A DNA stretch of 64,000 nt, taken from Rosa chinensis. Taxonomy: Eukaryota; Streptophyta; Magnoliopsida; Rosales; Rosaceae. Every line of letters begins with the position of its first letter. Within the stretch, counting starts at the first letter, position 1. Of the stretch, positions 35,375 to 46,576 are shown in pieces. The notes below the pieces were generated by a model that saw nothing but the letters and a program-made list of their open reading frames with translations, did no database searches and had not been told where the DNA came from. The translations under genes and the position numbers were made by a program. The stretch is from the NCBI RefSeq assembly GCF_002994745.2, contig NC_037094.1, positions 41,099,456-41,163,455 of the forward strand, written 5' to 3'.

Positions 35375-36386
35375 ATTGTAACATGCATCATAAAAGAATT
35401 CTCGAAATTAACTCAATAATAAACTGAAAATCTCAAAAATATTAATAAAATTATTCTGAAAATTCCATGTCTCCAATTACACAACTCGCAAATTGAAACA
35501 CACAAAACCGAAACAAAAATTATAAGTAGAGTCATAGTTACACTTTGAAGCTTTCCTCAGCGGCTTAGCAACAAGGTGATGAACTTGTCTCTGCTTTGGT
35601 GGTGGAGCGTCCTTGACTCAGCGCCTAAGAGCTTTGTAGATTGATGGATGGATGGTGTCACGGTCTTGTAGGTGATGGAAGTTTAAGGAGTGAATTGGGC
35701 AGTCTTGGAATGGTTTTTGGCCAGGAAGTGATATTGGCTCGGAAGTGATATTGGCTGGGAAGTGATGCAAATTCAGTTCTGGACGTTGCCTATTTATAGG
35801 GGAGCATTGGTTGGCTTTTCCAGCTGAAACGTCTCCTTTATGGCCTTAAATCCTCTCATAATGGGGCAATTCCTTTAATTTCCGAGCTGAAACGTCTTCC
35901 TCTTATTTATTTTTCAGCTAAAACATCTTTCTCTTTTATTCCTCAACTGAAAAACGTCTTTCTCTTATTTATTTTCCAGCTGAAACGTCTTTCTCTTTTA
36001 TTCCTCAACTGAAAACGTCTTTTCTTCTTTATTTCCCTTCTTCATTGCTTGGTCAAATATCTTAATGCTTTATTTTATGACTCCATCATTGCTGTTTCCA
36101 AGAGTTCAACCAGGCAACGTTTCCTACAACAAGTAGGAGAATATCAGAATTTTCTAGAGAAAATAAAGGGAATTAAAATGTTAAAGACCGCAAAAACAGT
36201 TGACAGTTAGGAATCCTGATCCAGCTAGGATTTTTCAAGAATTTTACTTTTTTCGCCTATTTCACTCCAAACACTCAACAAGACTCTCAAAATGACTTAC
36301 TGACTCAAGACACTAAACTTAAGGGAGAAACAAAGCTAAAATGGGGCACATATTCAATAATATTGTCACACTTTTTGCTCCTATCA
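35375..36386 (-). mobile_element. 5' LTR of element B, outer part
   Basis: Begins with the ATTGT duplication (35375-35379), then continues B's 5' LTR to its outer end GCTCCTATCA. It contains the minus-strand TATA box (35791-35799). With 20256-20978 it makes a 1730-bp LTR, the same length as the other copy. Confidence 0.95.
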
Positions 36387-37424
36387 TTCAAGCAAGGCCA
36401 AGGGAGAAGAAGCATAGCAGTGAGCATCCATCATCCATCTCCAACCTTGAAGCTTGCTTTCAAGATTCAAGAGCCCACCACATCAATCGTTCATCACCAT
36501 CCCCATCTCACGGTGTAATTCGATTCTCCTTTGTAACCTTTGCTTTGAATTTCGTTGGTTATGAACTAGTTGACATATGTGTTTGAACAAATATTAATTT
36601 CTGGAATTTTTATGATTAGTTGAGAATTTTCAGATTCATATTATTGTGATTCGAGAGTTGCTTATGTGGGTTTGTTTAATTAAATTTGCGTTATAGATAA
36701 CTTTTGTATTTTAATCTTATGTGGTTGCAAACACTTAGGGTTTCGATATAATTGGTGCTAGGTTTAAGAACATGAAATCGACTTTTCGTTTTGTGTAAAC
36801 TTGAATCAAAGTAGTAAAGGTTTTGTACAAAAATCGAATTTAATTAACGAGGATTGCAATTAGGTGGACTTTTCCATACTAAGTTGTACACTTGAGTTGA
36901 TAGCCTTTCTCTATGTGTAATGCGTTAAACATGACATGATTGACTAGCTTTCTAGGGTTTGATTGCATGTTTGATAGGATTAATCTAGGTGCTTTCGCTT
37001 AGGTTAATTAGCATTGAAAAGTAAAAAATGGGAATTCATTTGCTTTCGAATGTTTCACATGATCAACTCCTTTCTCATGACTTAGATGAACAATATTAGG
37101 GTTTGAATAGATTTTAATCATATGTTTCGATTTTGATCTTTGTTCTCTCATTCCATTCGTATTTTTATGTTTTTGCATTTTAATTGTTTTGTTAACTTAG
37201 TTTTATTTTCGAAAAACCAAAAACAAAATCCCCCCTTTTTTCGTGTACAATGTTTATAGTTGTGAATATCTTTGTGAATATTATACTTTGTTTTAATTTT
37301 AATTGTTTAACTGTTTGACAATGACAGGTGTACCCTCAATCCCCGGAAAAGAACGATCCCTACTTACTTTATACTACTAATGACATTTCAGGGTTAAATT
37401 GGTCGCTTCCCAAAAGCGACATCA
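36387..37424 (+). mobile_element. 3' LTR of element A, second part
   Basis: Resumes with the TTCAA duplication and runs to GCGACATCA at 37424. Beyond it lies a different, minus-oriented LTR fragment. Confidence 0.95.
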
Positions 37425-38080
37425 ATATTCTCTTTCCTTTAAAAGCTCCCTAAGAAATCTCCACGAAATCTCTTTATTTTTTTGATTTTTCCTCACGGCA
37501 AAAACCTTGATTTCTCTCTTCATTATCTCTTGGCCGAATTCCCTAGGGTTTGCACGGCATTCCCTTGTTTTCCTCTTGGCTTGGACGGCTAGGAGTCTTC
37601 TAGGGTTTATCTCTTGATTTATTTCCATAAAAATTGCCCTAGAAAATCTCCCTAGAAAATCTCCTTTTAATTTCTGATTTTCCACGTCACCTCCTTGTTT
37701 CTCTCTTGCAAATTCACGGCAAAACATCTTTAGGGCTAGGGTTTGCGTCACAAACCCTAGTTCCATGGGCTCTTGTGGGCTTTTATCCAATTAGCCGAAA
37801 ATCTAACAAGTCTTGAGAGTTTTTGGGCCTCCATGCGTCACCTCTATGCCATGTCACTTCATTAATTCGATCTCCATTCATGGTTGGCTCAAGAGTCTTG
37901 TTTTGGCAAGCTTTCCTTTTCTGGACAGGGTTTCCTGGTTATCCTATATTGACAACTACATTTTCCTTTTCTGGACAGGGTTTCCTTTTCTTCACTAATG
38001 CGACTGAACGATCCCTGCTTATCCTATATTGACAACTACATTTTACAGGGTTAAATTGTGAGGCTATTTCAGCCGCATCA
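37425..38080. repeat. Scrambled LTR fragments with filler repeats
   Basis: 37425 to about 37990 is a minus-oriented interior piece of a G/D-type LTR. 38002-38080 is the plus-oriented last 79 bp of a B-type LTR (ends CAGCCGCATCA). Between and within them two short blocks alternate: a 25-mer at 37912-37936 and 37962-37986, and a 26-mer at 37939-37964 and 38019-38044. No gene is present. The structure looks like error-prone break repair. Confidence 0.75.
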
Positions 38081-38764
38081 ATGCATTAGATCGATCTGCC
38101 AATTGAATAATAACATTATCATGTTTAAGTTCACCTAGACCTAGAGATGCATAAACAGAATATGGCATAACATTTATAGAAGCACCTAAGTCTAGCATGG
38201 CATTTTCGAATCTAGTGGTTCCAATAACACAAGGGATAGAAAAACTCCCTGGATCCTTACACTTTTCAGGCATTTTGCGTTGAAGCACAGCTGAGACATT
38301 CTCACTTACCTTCACCACTTCTTTCTCACGGTTCTGTCTCCTTGTGGTGCAAAGTTCCTTCAAAAATTTTGCATACTTAGGAATTTGCTTAATGGCCTCA
38401 AGGAGAGGGATGTTGATTTGCACTTTCTTAAAAGTTTCCAAGATGGCCTTTTCGGCCTCATCCTTCTTGGACTTAGCATATCTGCTTGGGAAAGGCAAAG
38501 GAGAAGAAGATGGATTAGTAATAACCGAATTGAAAGAGTTAGAAACTTGTCCTTTAGGTTTCGGTTCTGCAGTAGGAGATGTCACATGAGCCCTAGACGT
38601 TGCAGGGTCATCCTCCTCCTCTAAAATGGACGTTGAGATCTTTTTGGGAGGCGTTGGAGGATCTACAAGGGTCTTACCACTCCTTGTAGTGACTACTTTG
38701 GCTTGCTCAAAGTGAGGATTTGGGATGGTACCACTTGGTAGCTTACCTTGCTCATGAAACTTAC
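38081..38764 (-). pseudogene. Element F gag-protease fragment, part 3
   Basis: Minus-strand continuation from late Gag through protease (DLGAS motif present) to shortly after a RSNA motif, where homology stops at the scrambled junction. The frame is still open. It is joined to part 2 across solo LTR D, whose CTTAC target copies are at 38760-38764 and 41126-41130. Confidence 0.9.
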
Positions 38765-41125
38765 TGATGTCGCTTTTATCGAGCGACCAATTTAACCCTG
38801 AAATGTCATTAGTAGTACGTAATAAATAGGGATCGTTCTATTCCGGGGATTGAGGGTACACCTGTCATTGTCAAACAATTAAACAATTAAAATTAAAACA
38901 AAGTATAATATTTACAAAATATAGACATATTTACGAAAAGGGGGGAGTTTTTGGTTTTTGGTTTTAATTTCCGAAAATAAAATCTAAGTTACCTAAATAA
39001 TTAAAATGCAAAAACATAAAAATACAAATGGAATGCAAGAACAAAGATCAAAGTCGAAACTCATGATTAAAATTAATTCAAGTTCATCATTGTTCATCAT
39101 AGTCATGCAAGAGGAGTTGATCATGTGAAACGTTCAAAAGCAAACAATTTCCCATATTTACTTTCAATGCTAATTAACCTAAGTGAAAGCACCTAGATTA
39201 ATTCTATCAAACATGCAATCAAGCCCTAGAAAGCTAGTCAATCATGTCATGTTTAACGCAATAAACACCTAGAAAGGCTATCAACTCAAATGTGCAACTT
39301 AGTATGAAAAAGTCCACCTAATTGCAATCTTCTTTGATTAAATTCGGTTTTTGTACAAAACCTTTACTACTTATCGATTCAAGAACACAAAACCAAAAAG
39401 TTGATTCATGTTCTCAAATTCGTAGCAACAATCACATAAGAACCCTAAATGTTTCGAACCATTCAAGATAATCATACAAAAGATTTCTATCATGCAAATT
39501 TAATCAAACACTCACACAAAAGCAACCATAAATCGCAATATATGAATCTGAAAATTAACAATTCATCATAAAATTTCAGAAAACAATACTTGTTCATACA
39601 TATGTGTCAACTAAGGCAAAACCAACGAAAATACAAAGCAAAGGTACAAGGAGAATCGGATTACACCGTGATGAAGATGAGATGAATGAAGTGATGATGT
39701 GGTCTCTTGAATTTCGAAAGCAATCTTCAAGGTGGAGGGTGGATGGTGTGCACGGCTTGTCTTCTTCTTCCTTGGCCTTGCTTGCACTTCGTGGTTGCCC
39801 TAGAGGATGGAGAAGAACACGGCTAGGCTAGAGAGATTTCTGAATTATTTTCTCAAAGTATAAACGCAAAAGTGTGGAATTCGGAACCCTTGACGTTGAG
39901 AGAAGAGAGGAATATATAGGGGACGGCTTCTAGGTCTTCAATCCGTCCACAACCCTAGCAAAGCTCACGGCAATCTCTTGCTTCCTCCACATAATTTTCT
40001 CCAATGATTTCGTGCCACATAAGCCCTATGAGGTGGTGCAACCAATCACAAAATTCCAATATAAATTCCCTAAATAATCTTGCCGAAATATATATAGATA
40101 TTTTCTGATTTCCTTCACCAATTTCGGCAACAATATACTTAGAGAATAAAGGGGGACGAACCTAGACTCCTTTGAGAGCTTTTTGTGTTCAACACATATT
40201 CTCTTTCCTTTAAAAGCTCCCTAAGAAATCTCCACGAAATCTCTTTATTTTTTTCTGATTTTTCCTCACGGCAAAACCCTTGTTTTTCTCTTCATTATCT
40301 TTTGCCGAATTCCCTAGGGTTTGCACGGCATCCCCTTGTTTTCCTCTTGGCTTGGACGGCTAGGTCTTCTAGGGTTTTATCTCTTGATTTATTTCCATAA
40401 AAATAACCCTAGAAAATCTCCATAGAAAATCTTCTTTATTTTCTGATTTTTGGACGCCTCTTCCTTGTTTCTCTCATGCAATTTCACGGCAAACATATCT
40501 TTAGGGCTAGGGTTTGCGTCACAAACCCTAGTGTCATGGGCTTTGATGGGCCATTATCCAATTTGCCGAAAATCCAAAGAGTTCTTGGGCCTCGTTGCTT
40601 CATCTTCAAGCCTTCTCATTTTCCAACGCAAAACACAATATTTTTCCATTTCTTTTTCATGGTTGCGTTGGAAACTTGCTAGGGAAGCCTTCCTCCATTT
40701 TGTAGGATTTCCTGGTTGGACTAGGAAAGCTTGTTTCTTCATTTCTGCTCAAATGTGTGGGCCATTTTCTCTCATGTTCGTTCGTCTTGATGTTCGCAAG
40801 CTCCTCTTTCCATTCGTGCGTTCATTTCCACTTTCTAGCTCGGAGGTCCTGAAAATAGAAACTATACTTAAAATAGAAACTTTCTAAAAAATGAAAATAG
40901 AAACTTACTAAAAATGAAAAATAGAAACTTTCCAGAAATGAGAAATGAAAAATGAGAAATGAGAAATGAGAAATGAAAAATGAAGACAAAAATGGAAACT
41001 TTCTACAATAAGGAACTTTCCCAATCAAAGAATGGAAACTTTCCCAAACAGGGATTTTTCAAGGAAATGGCGCAGAAAAGTGTAGGGAAATGCAGTTAAA
41101 ACGTCGCATTAAAATGCTCCTATCA
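38765..41125 (-). mobile_element. Solo LTR D (H/G type)
   Basis: 2361 bp with intact ends (TGATGTCGC at left, GCTCCTATCA at right) and perfect CTTAC duplications (38760-38764, 41126-41130). No internal sequence remains: the product of recombination between two LTRs of one element. It is close to H's LTR (2363 bp) but with visible differences, so it is an older member. Minus-strand TATA-like site at 39913-39918; GAAAGTTTC-type repeats at about 40850-41050. Confidence 0.95.
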
Positions 41126-41797
41126 CTTACCCATAAACTCCACAACTTGACTCATTTGCTTCTTCATCTCATTCACATCCGTAGATATAGCATTGATTTG
41201 ATTCCCATGATGAGTTTGACCTGCAATTAAAGCTTGAGTAGACTTAGTTAGAGTTCGGATCAATTCATCATTAGAAGAAGAAGAAGAAGAAGCATTTGAA
41301 TTAAAATTCGAATTGAAAGGAGTAGGGTTAGGAGGTTGAGGCTTTTGATAAAAGCCTTGAGGACGTGGTTGGAAGCCTTGAGGTGCACTTTGAACGTTCT
41401 CATTGTCCTTCCAACGAAAATTAGGGTGATCCCTCCATCCAGGATTGTAAGTATTCGAATATGGATCATTCCTAGGACGTTGGTACCCTTGTTGGAAACC
41501 TATGGCGTTGACACCTTCTTGTCCTCCTTCCTCCATGAGTTGAGGGCATTGGTTAGACGCATGCCCTTGCATAGAACAAACTCCACACACCATGACTTGT
41601 CCATGTGATCCCTGGGACACAAGAGAAGTAAGTTTGTTAATTTTTTCCTCCAGTTGAGCTAAAGTACTTACCTCATGGACCCTTTCACGTGTGGTGGTGG
41701 ATTTGGGCCTAGAGCTTCCATATTGTTGTTGATTTAAGGCCCTATTCTCAATAAGGATCATTCCAGCCGCAGGCTCCTTGTCAACAAACGATCCACC
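41126..41797 (-). pseudogene. Element F gag fragment, part 2
   Basis: Middle to late Gag on the minus strand, with an intact CCHC knuckle (C-x2-C-x4-H-x4-C) near 41570. The frame is open across the segment. Bordered by solo LTR D on the left and solo LTR E on the right. Confidence 0.9.
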
Positions 41798-44469
41798 TGA
41801 TAGGAGCATAAAATGCGACGTTTATAATGTTTAAACCCTATATTTTGCTAAGTTATTTCCTTTAACTTGATCAATTTAACTTAGTTAGTGTTTTTTCAGG
41901 TGAAAATGGAGTCTCAAAGTCCAAAAATGGCTAAGGAAGCACAAGTGGCGCAGAAATGGAAAGAAATGAAGAAATGGAAGCTCTCCTAGTTTGACTAGGA
42001 AAAGGAATCCTAGTTAGAGTAGGAATCAGAAGCTGACTTGGATTCAAACTCTTAAGTCGCGGAAATTAGAAGTTCTACTTGAACAGGGAAACCCAATTCT
42101 ACTCAAATATGGAATCCTAGTGTGATAAGGAGTCCCTGTTGGATAAGGATTACTCAAGAAGGTTCCGGAAGAGTGTAGAAGAATCGCAGAAAAGAAGTTT
42201 GTATTCAACTAGGAAACCTACTTGCATATGGAGTTCTACTCATACTAGGAGAGCTATGGAACGATCATGAAGCATCTAGAAGTCTCAAGAAGGTCATATG
42301 CCGTGCACATGGAAGAGGAAGCAACAAGAGATTCGAATTACAAAGCAATATGGAATTTGGACTTCTTGTTGAGTAAGGATTGGAATTTCGTGAGATTCTT
42401 GAGGGTTCTTGAAGGTTCTTGACGTTTCTACTTTAGAATAGGCGTGCAAGTCATGTGAGAGGCATGTGATGTGAAGGAAAATCGAATTGGACTCAACTTG
42501 TGCCTTCAAAGTCAAATCCATTACAGATTCGGAAATCTGCCTGTGCAGATCAGTCAACTTCAACGGAGTGTCATAAATCGTTCAGAGCTCAGAAAATTAT
42601 GATCTTTATATGGTTGGAAAGCTACGGATGTCTAGTTTCCAGAGAGTTTTACGGTTCGTCAATAGCTATTTTCTAGAGCAAGTTATGGCCATTTTAGTGG
42701 ACTGAGGTCAATCCTGCCGGAAATCTGTTTTGTGAGAAAGAAGTCCTAAATCAACACGAACTAAGAGAAACCAAGTAGAAACGAATTGGGAGTGCCTTGA
42801 GACGTTCTACTATATATACCTTGTGTATTAGACGTTCAGGGGTGACACTTTATTCTCCACAATTTCGTTTCTCACCGGTTTGCTCTTGAGTTTCAGGTTT
42901 TCGCATCTTGCAAGTTCCTAGCCGTCCATCCTCCATCTTTGCCGTGATCTTCACTTTGTGCCGCCGCCTTGGATCTGTGTTGGACCTTGGGACGTGTCTA
43001 AGGGTTGTTCTTACCATCTTCATCATGTTTTCTTCTTGGTTTGTTAACTTGTTAGATAGAAATTTCTGTTTTGATTTTCTTTGTGTAAAACCGAAACCAT
43101 GAGTTAGTTTTCTGATTTTTGGATGCGATTTGGATAGTCTTTTCAATGTTTGATGTGTTTATGTATGTTTGATTCTTGTTAATTGCCGATTTCATGGAAT
43201 GATGATCTGATTTTGTTTTATGGAAAACTTTTGCATGTTCTTGTTCTTTGGTTCGAAACTTAGAGTGATTGCATGTAATTGGAGCTAGTAATTAGGTTTA
43301 TGCGTTGTAACCCTAATTCACTTAAGTAGTAAAGGCTTTGGACAAAGGTCGAAATCAGATTATGCATGTGATGAATTGACTTGCGTTGAGTACTTGGATT
43401 TGCATGTTCATTGACCAAACTTTCACTTGTTCTTAATGATTCGAATGCATGAGATCATGAGTTGCGTTGATTGTGTGATACCTGCGTTTGAAATATGTTG
43501 GATTAAGTGCGTTGCTTAATTGACTAAGTAAAGGGAAGTAAAATAAGGGACATTGGTTGCGTTGATCTTTGTTTCTTGGTTGATGATGTTCCATGGTAAT
43601 TAACAAGATTAAGGGATGCATGAATATGTTGTTCTTGATTAGTTCTTGAAAAATTGTTCTTCAAAGATTCTTCTTTTCCCACCTTTGTAAATAAAAACAA
43701 TTTTAATCTTTGTTTACTTTCTGAAAATTTCGATTTCAATCTTTAAAAACCCCCCTATCTTTATGTTTTCTTGTTTGTGTAAATAAATAAAATTAACTTA
43801 GATTTTTAGGTAGCATGTTAACTTAGTTAAATAAAAATAAAATAAAAATAAAAAATGTTTTTAATTTCGTGAATAGTGTCTCCGTGAATAGTAAATATGT
43901 GTTTGTTTTTAGTTTTAGTGTTTTTTAGGAGTTTGTTATGAGTTTGTTAGGTCTCCTTAATTTAAGGGATAGGTTCCTAAATTTTAGGGAAAGTAGTTAG
44001 AGTTAGTTTTGACTTAGGATTTTGTGTTTGACTTGGTCAATAATTTGTTTTCTTAATAATTAAGTAATCTTAATCCTTGTTGTATATGGATTCCCAATGT
44101 GATATGGACTTGTAAATTGTGTATAAATAGGAGTAGGATTTCTAAACCTTTTCTAACTTGTTTTCTCTCTTATTTTCGTCCATGCCTATATATATACTTG
44201 TATATTCTTGTCATTCTCTCATTCTTTGTTTTCTAATTCGTGTGAATGTAAGATTGCTCTCTAACTCTTTGTTGTTTCTTTTGTTGTTCGAAATTTATGC
44301 ATGTTTGTACTTGTAAATTTTGTAATTTTCGTAGAATTGTATATTCTATTCTTTAATTTGTTTCTCACATGTTAGCACCCTCAATCCCCGGTTTGTTCGA
44401 TACCCTATTTGCTCTATACTAATGATGATATTTTTCAGGGTTTAAATTGGCGATGCTTTGCACGTATCA
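41798..44469 (+). mobile_element. Solo LTR E (C type)
   Basis: 2672 bp, TGATAGGAGC...ACGTATCA, with perfect CCACC duplications (41793-41797, 44470-44474). Diverged from C's LTRs by many substitutions and small indels, so clearly older. The seven-unit heat-shock array is kept (42396-42428) and so is the TATATATA box; the other two heat-shock sites are altered or partly altered. Confidence 0.95.
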
Positions 44470-45302
44470 CCACCAGAAGCGGCATCTAGCATGTCTCTTT
44501 CCAAGTTGGTGAGTCCATCATAAAAACAAGTGAGCAAGGTCTCATCCTTCATGCCATGTTGAGGGCATTGAGTAGTGAGAGACTTGAACCTTTCATAGTA
44601 ATCTGCGTAGGACTCATCTTGCCCTTGTTGGATGCCACTTATCTTCTTCCTAAGCATGATGATGCGAGATGTAGGGAAATACTTCTCAAGAAACGCCTTC
44701 ATCATATCAGCCCAAGATGTAATCCGTCCACTTGGCAACTCATAAAGCCACTGCTTTGCCTTGTCAGCCAACGAAAATGGGAAGGCCTTCAATTTCAAAA
44801 TATTTTCATCAGCTCCTTGAGGCTTCATGCTAGTGCAGATGAACTGAAATTCCATCAAGTGGTTGTTGGGATCTTCCATAGAGAGTCCATGGAATGTAGG
44901 AAGACGATGAAGTAGCCCAGACTTCAATTCAAAATCAGCTGTTGCCCCCTCAGCTGCAGCAGGGTAGGTTATACAAGTTGGAACGCCACCAGGTGGGATG
45001 ACGGATGTAGAAAGCTGCCTGATGGTGAGAGCCATTGGTGGTGGTGGTGGTTGAATGACTAAGATTGCACGAGGTGATGGAGGTGGCGTTTGGTGCGGTG
45101 ATGGAACAACTGAAGTGTCAGAAGCTTCTGATCCTCCCTCTACTCTATTCCCTTCACTATCTAATTGAAGCTCACGAAATTGAAGTGGAGTGGTAACTTG
45201 GATGTCAAAGAGATCCGAGTTTTTCTTAAGCTTTTCAATCCGTGCTTGAATGACGTGGAGGGGCGTTTTGGTGTACTTGGGTGGTTCAGACGATCCAGAC
45301 AT
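44470..45302 (-). pseudogene. Element F gag fragment, part 1 (start of gag)
   Basis: N-terminal Gag on the minus strand from ATG at 45302, very similar to element C's Gag (shared MSGSSEPPKY start). It is interrupted by solo LTR E. Before the insertions D and E, the frame appears to have been open from here through protease. Confidence 0.92.
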
Positions 45303-46282
45303 TCATTGATCCTGAAATAGAATAAAGAATAAAGTTAGTAAGGTATAAACAAGACGTGGACCAAGGTATACACATTAAAACGTCACATATATACAAGTAT
45401 ACACATGTCAACGAAAATTATAGTGGTTAGTTACAATCTTCTACAACTTTCGAATTAATCAATTTCAATAAGAGTTTTGCAAGTCAAGGTTTGGACATGC
45501 GGCCCAGAGATTCTAATGTTAATACAAGTCTCCCCCTTTTATCTTTTGGTAACTCTTTTGGCACAGAGCCAGGTAGTAGAGGAACGATTTTGGCGGAGCT
45601 ACTCCCACATAGTGGTTTTGGCCCTCTTGTAAGCACTTCTCGTATCCAATCAACCTAGACACCCTGTGTTACTAAGGTGCGCCGCAGAGATAAAAGGAGT
45701 TGCTTGACAAGTATTAATAAAAGAACTCTCACCTATTCCGTTATGACTCACATCCTTCTTACCAAAGCCAATTCTTTCGAAAATTGTCTAAGTGTATGAC
45801 TTCAATAAGACATAATGAACCATTGTTTTGGACGTGCGGCCCAAGTCCTTGCCTCCACACATACTTCTTCTCAAATCCTTTGGGCAACCTTACTGAAATG
45901 GCCAGTGCGGGGGAGGACGAACACGAGAGGTAGAAACCATTTTGGCACAAGCTACTCCCACATAGTGGTTTAGGCTCGTTTGATTGCACTTCTGGATTCA
46001 AAACCCATCATGGACGTTGTCCCCTTCCTAGTCACCATTTCACATAGGCTATACTTACTTAGATAAGAAAAGGCCTAAGTGTAAGACATTTTTCAAGTGT
46101 TAATAAAAGCCGCCCTCAACCTTAAAAGACCTGAATCAGGTGCTAATAAGGGGTTAAGGCTAATATCAACAAACGAGACTTCACCTATTCCATAATAGTT
46201 CAAAATCCCTTACCAAAATCATACCTTAGTGGTGTTTTCATCACATGAAGACTTTTCAATCCCCGGCAACGGCGCCAAAAAT
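45303..46282 (-). other. Leader and primer site of element F
   Basis: Same layout as C's leader: two modules, hairpins CCACTATGTGG at 45605-45615 and 45958-45968 (minus), and the tRNA-Asp primer site at 46259-46277. No coding region seen. Confidence 0.85.
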
Positions 46283-46329
46283 TGATACGTGCAAAGCATC
46301 GCCAATTTAAACCCTGAAAAATATCATCA
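46283..46329 (-). mobile_element. 5' LTR stub of element F
   Basis: Only the last about 47 bp of a C/E-type LTR remain, adjoining the primer site. It breaks at a 6-nt overlap TCATCA (46324-46329) shared with the neighbouring A-type LTR piece. Confidence 0.8.
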
Positions 46330-46576
46330 CCATCTCCATCTCACGGTGTAATCCGATTCTCCTTTGTAACCTTTGCTTTGAATTTTGTTGGTTATGAACT
46401 AGTTGACATATGTGTTTGAACAAATATTAATTTCTGGAATTTTTATGATTAATTGAGAATTTTCAGATTCATATTATTGTTCTTCGAGAGTTGCTTATGT
46501 GGGTTTGTTTAATTAAATTTGCGTTATAGATAACTTTTGTATTTTAATCTTATGTGGTTGCAAACACTTAGGGTTT
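46324..46576 (+). mobile_element. A-type LTR fragment, target of G
   Basis: A 253-bp plus-strand interior piece of an A-type LTR (compare 36496-36740). It stops at AGGGTTT where element G begins; the other half of this LTR should lie right of G, outside the window. Confidence 0.85.

Larger units (their letters stand above)
15647..36386 (-). mobile_element. Element B: non-autonomous element without gag-pol, split by C
   Basis: Two LTRs, each 1730 bp after removing C, flank a 2879-bp interior; total 6339 bp without the nested element. A perfect TTCAA duplication flanks it (15642-15646 and 36387-36391). The interior keeps the tRNA-Asp primer site, a leader, a tiny end of pol, the 3' noncoding region and a polypurine tract. 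I found one difference between LTRs (T at 15962, G at the matching place near 20571). It must borrow all proteins. In architecture it resembles a small LARD (large retrotransposon derivative), with homology to the autonomous neighbours. Confidence 0.93.
4447..37424 (+). mobile_element. Element A: Athila-like Ty3/gypsy retrotransposon, split by B and C
   Basis: Order on the plus strand: truncated 5' LTR, tRNA-Asp primer site, 1.7 kb leader, uninterrupted gag-pol, 2 kb 3' noncoding region, polypurine tract, 3' LTR. Without the nested insert (15647-36386 plus its duplication) it is about 12.2 kb. The two LTR 3' halves are nearly identical, so it is young although its 5' LTR is incomplete. No target duplication can be shown because the left end is lost; the right flank is ATATT. 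No env-like frame is seen between pol and the 3' LTR. Confidence 0.9.
38081..46329 (-). mobile_element. Element F: truncated C-type element carrying solo LTRs D and E
   Basis: Minus-strand relic with, from right to left, a 5' LTR stub (46283-46329), tRNA-Asp primer site (46259-46277), leader, and gag-protease broken by two solo LTRs. It ends inside the protease/RT linker at 38081; RT, integrase and the 3' LTR are gone. Coding sequence is closer to C than to A. Confidence 0.9.
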
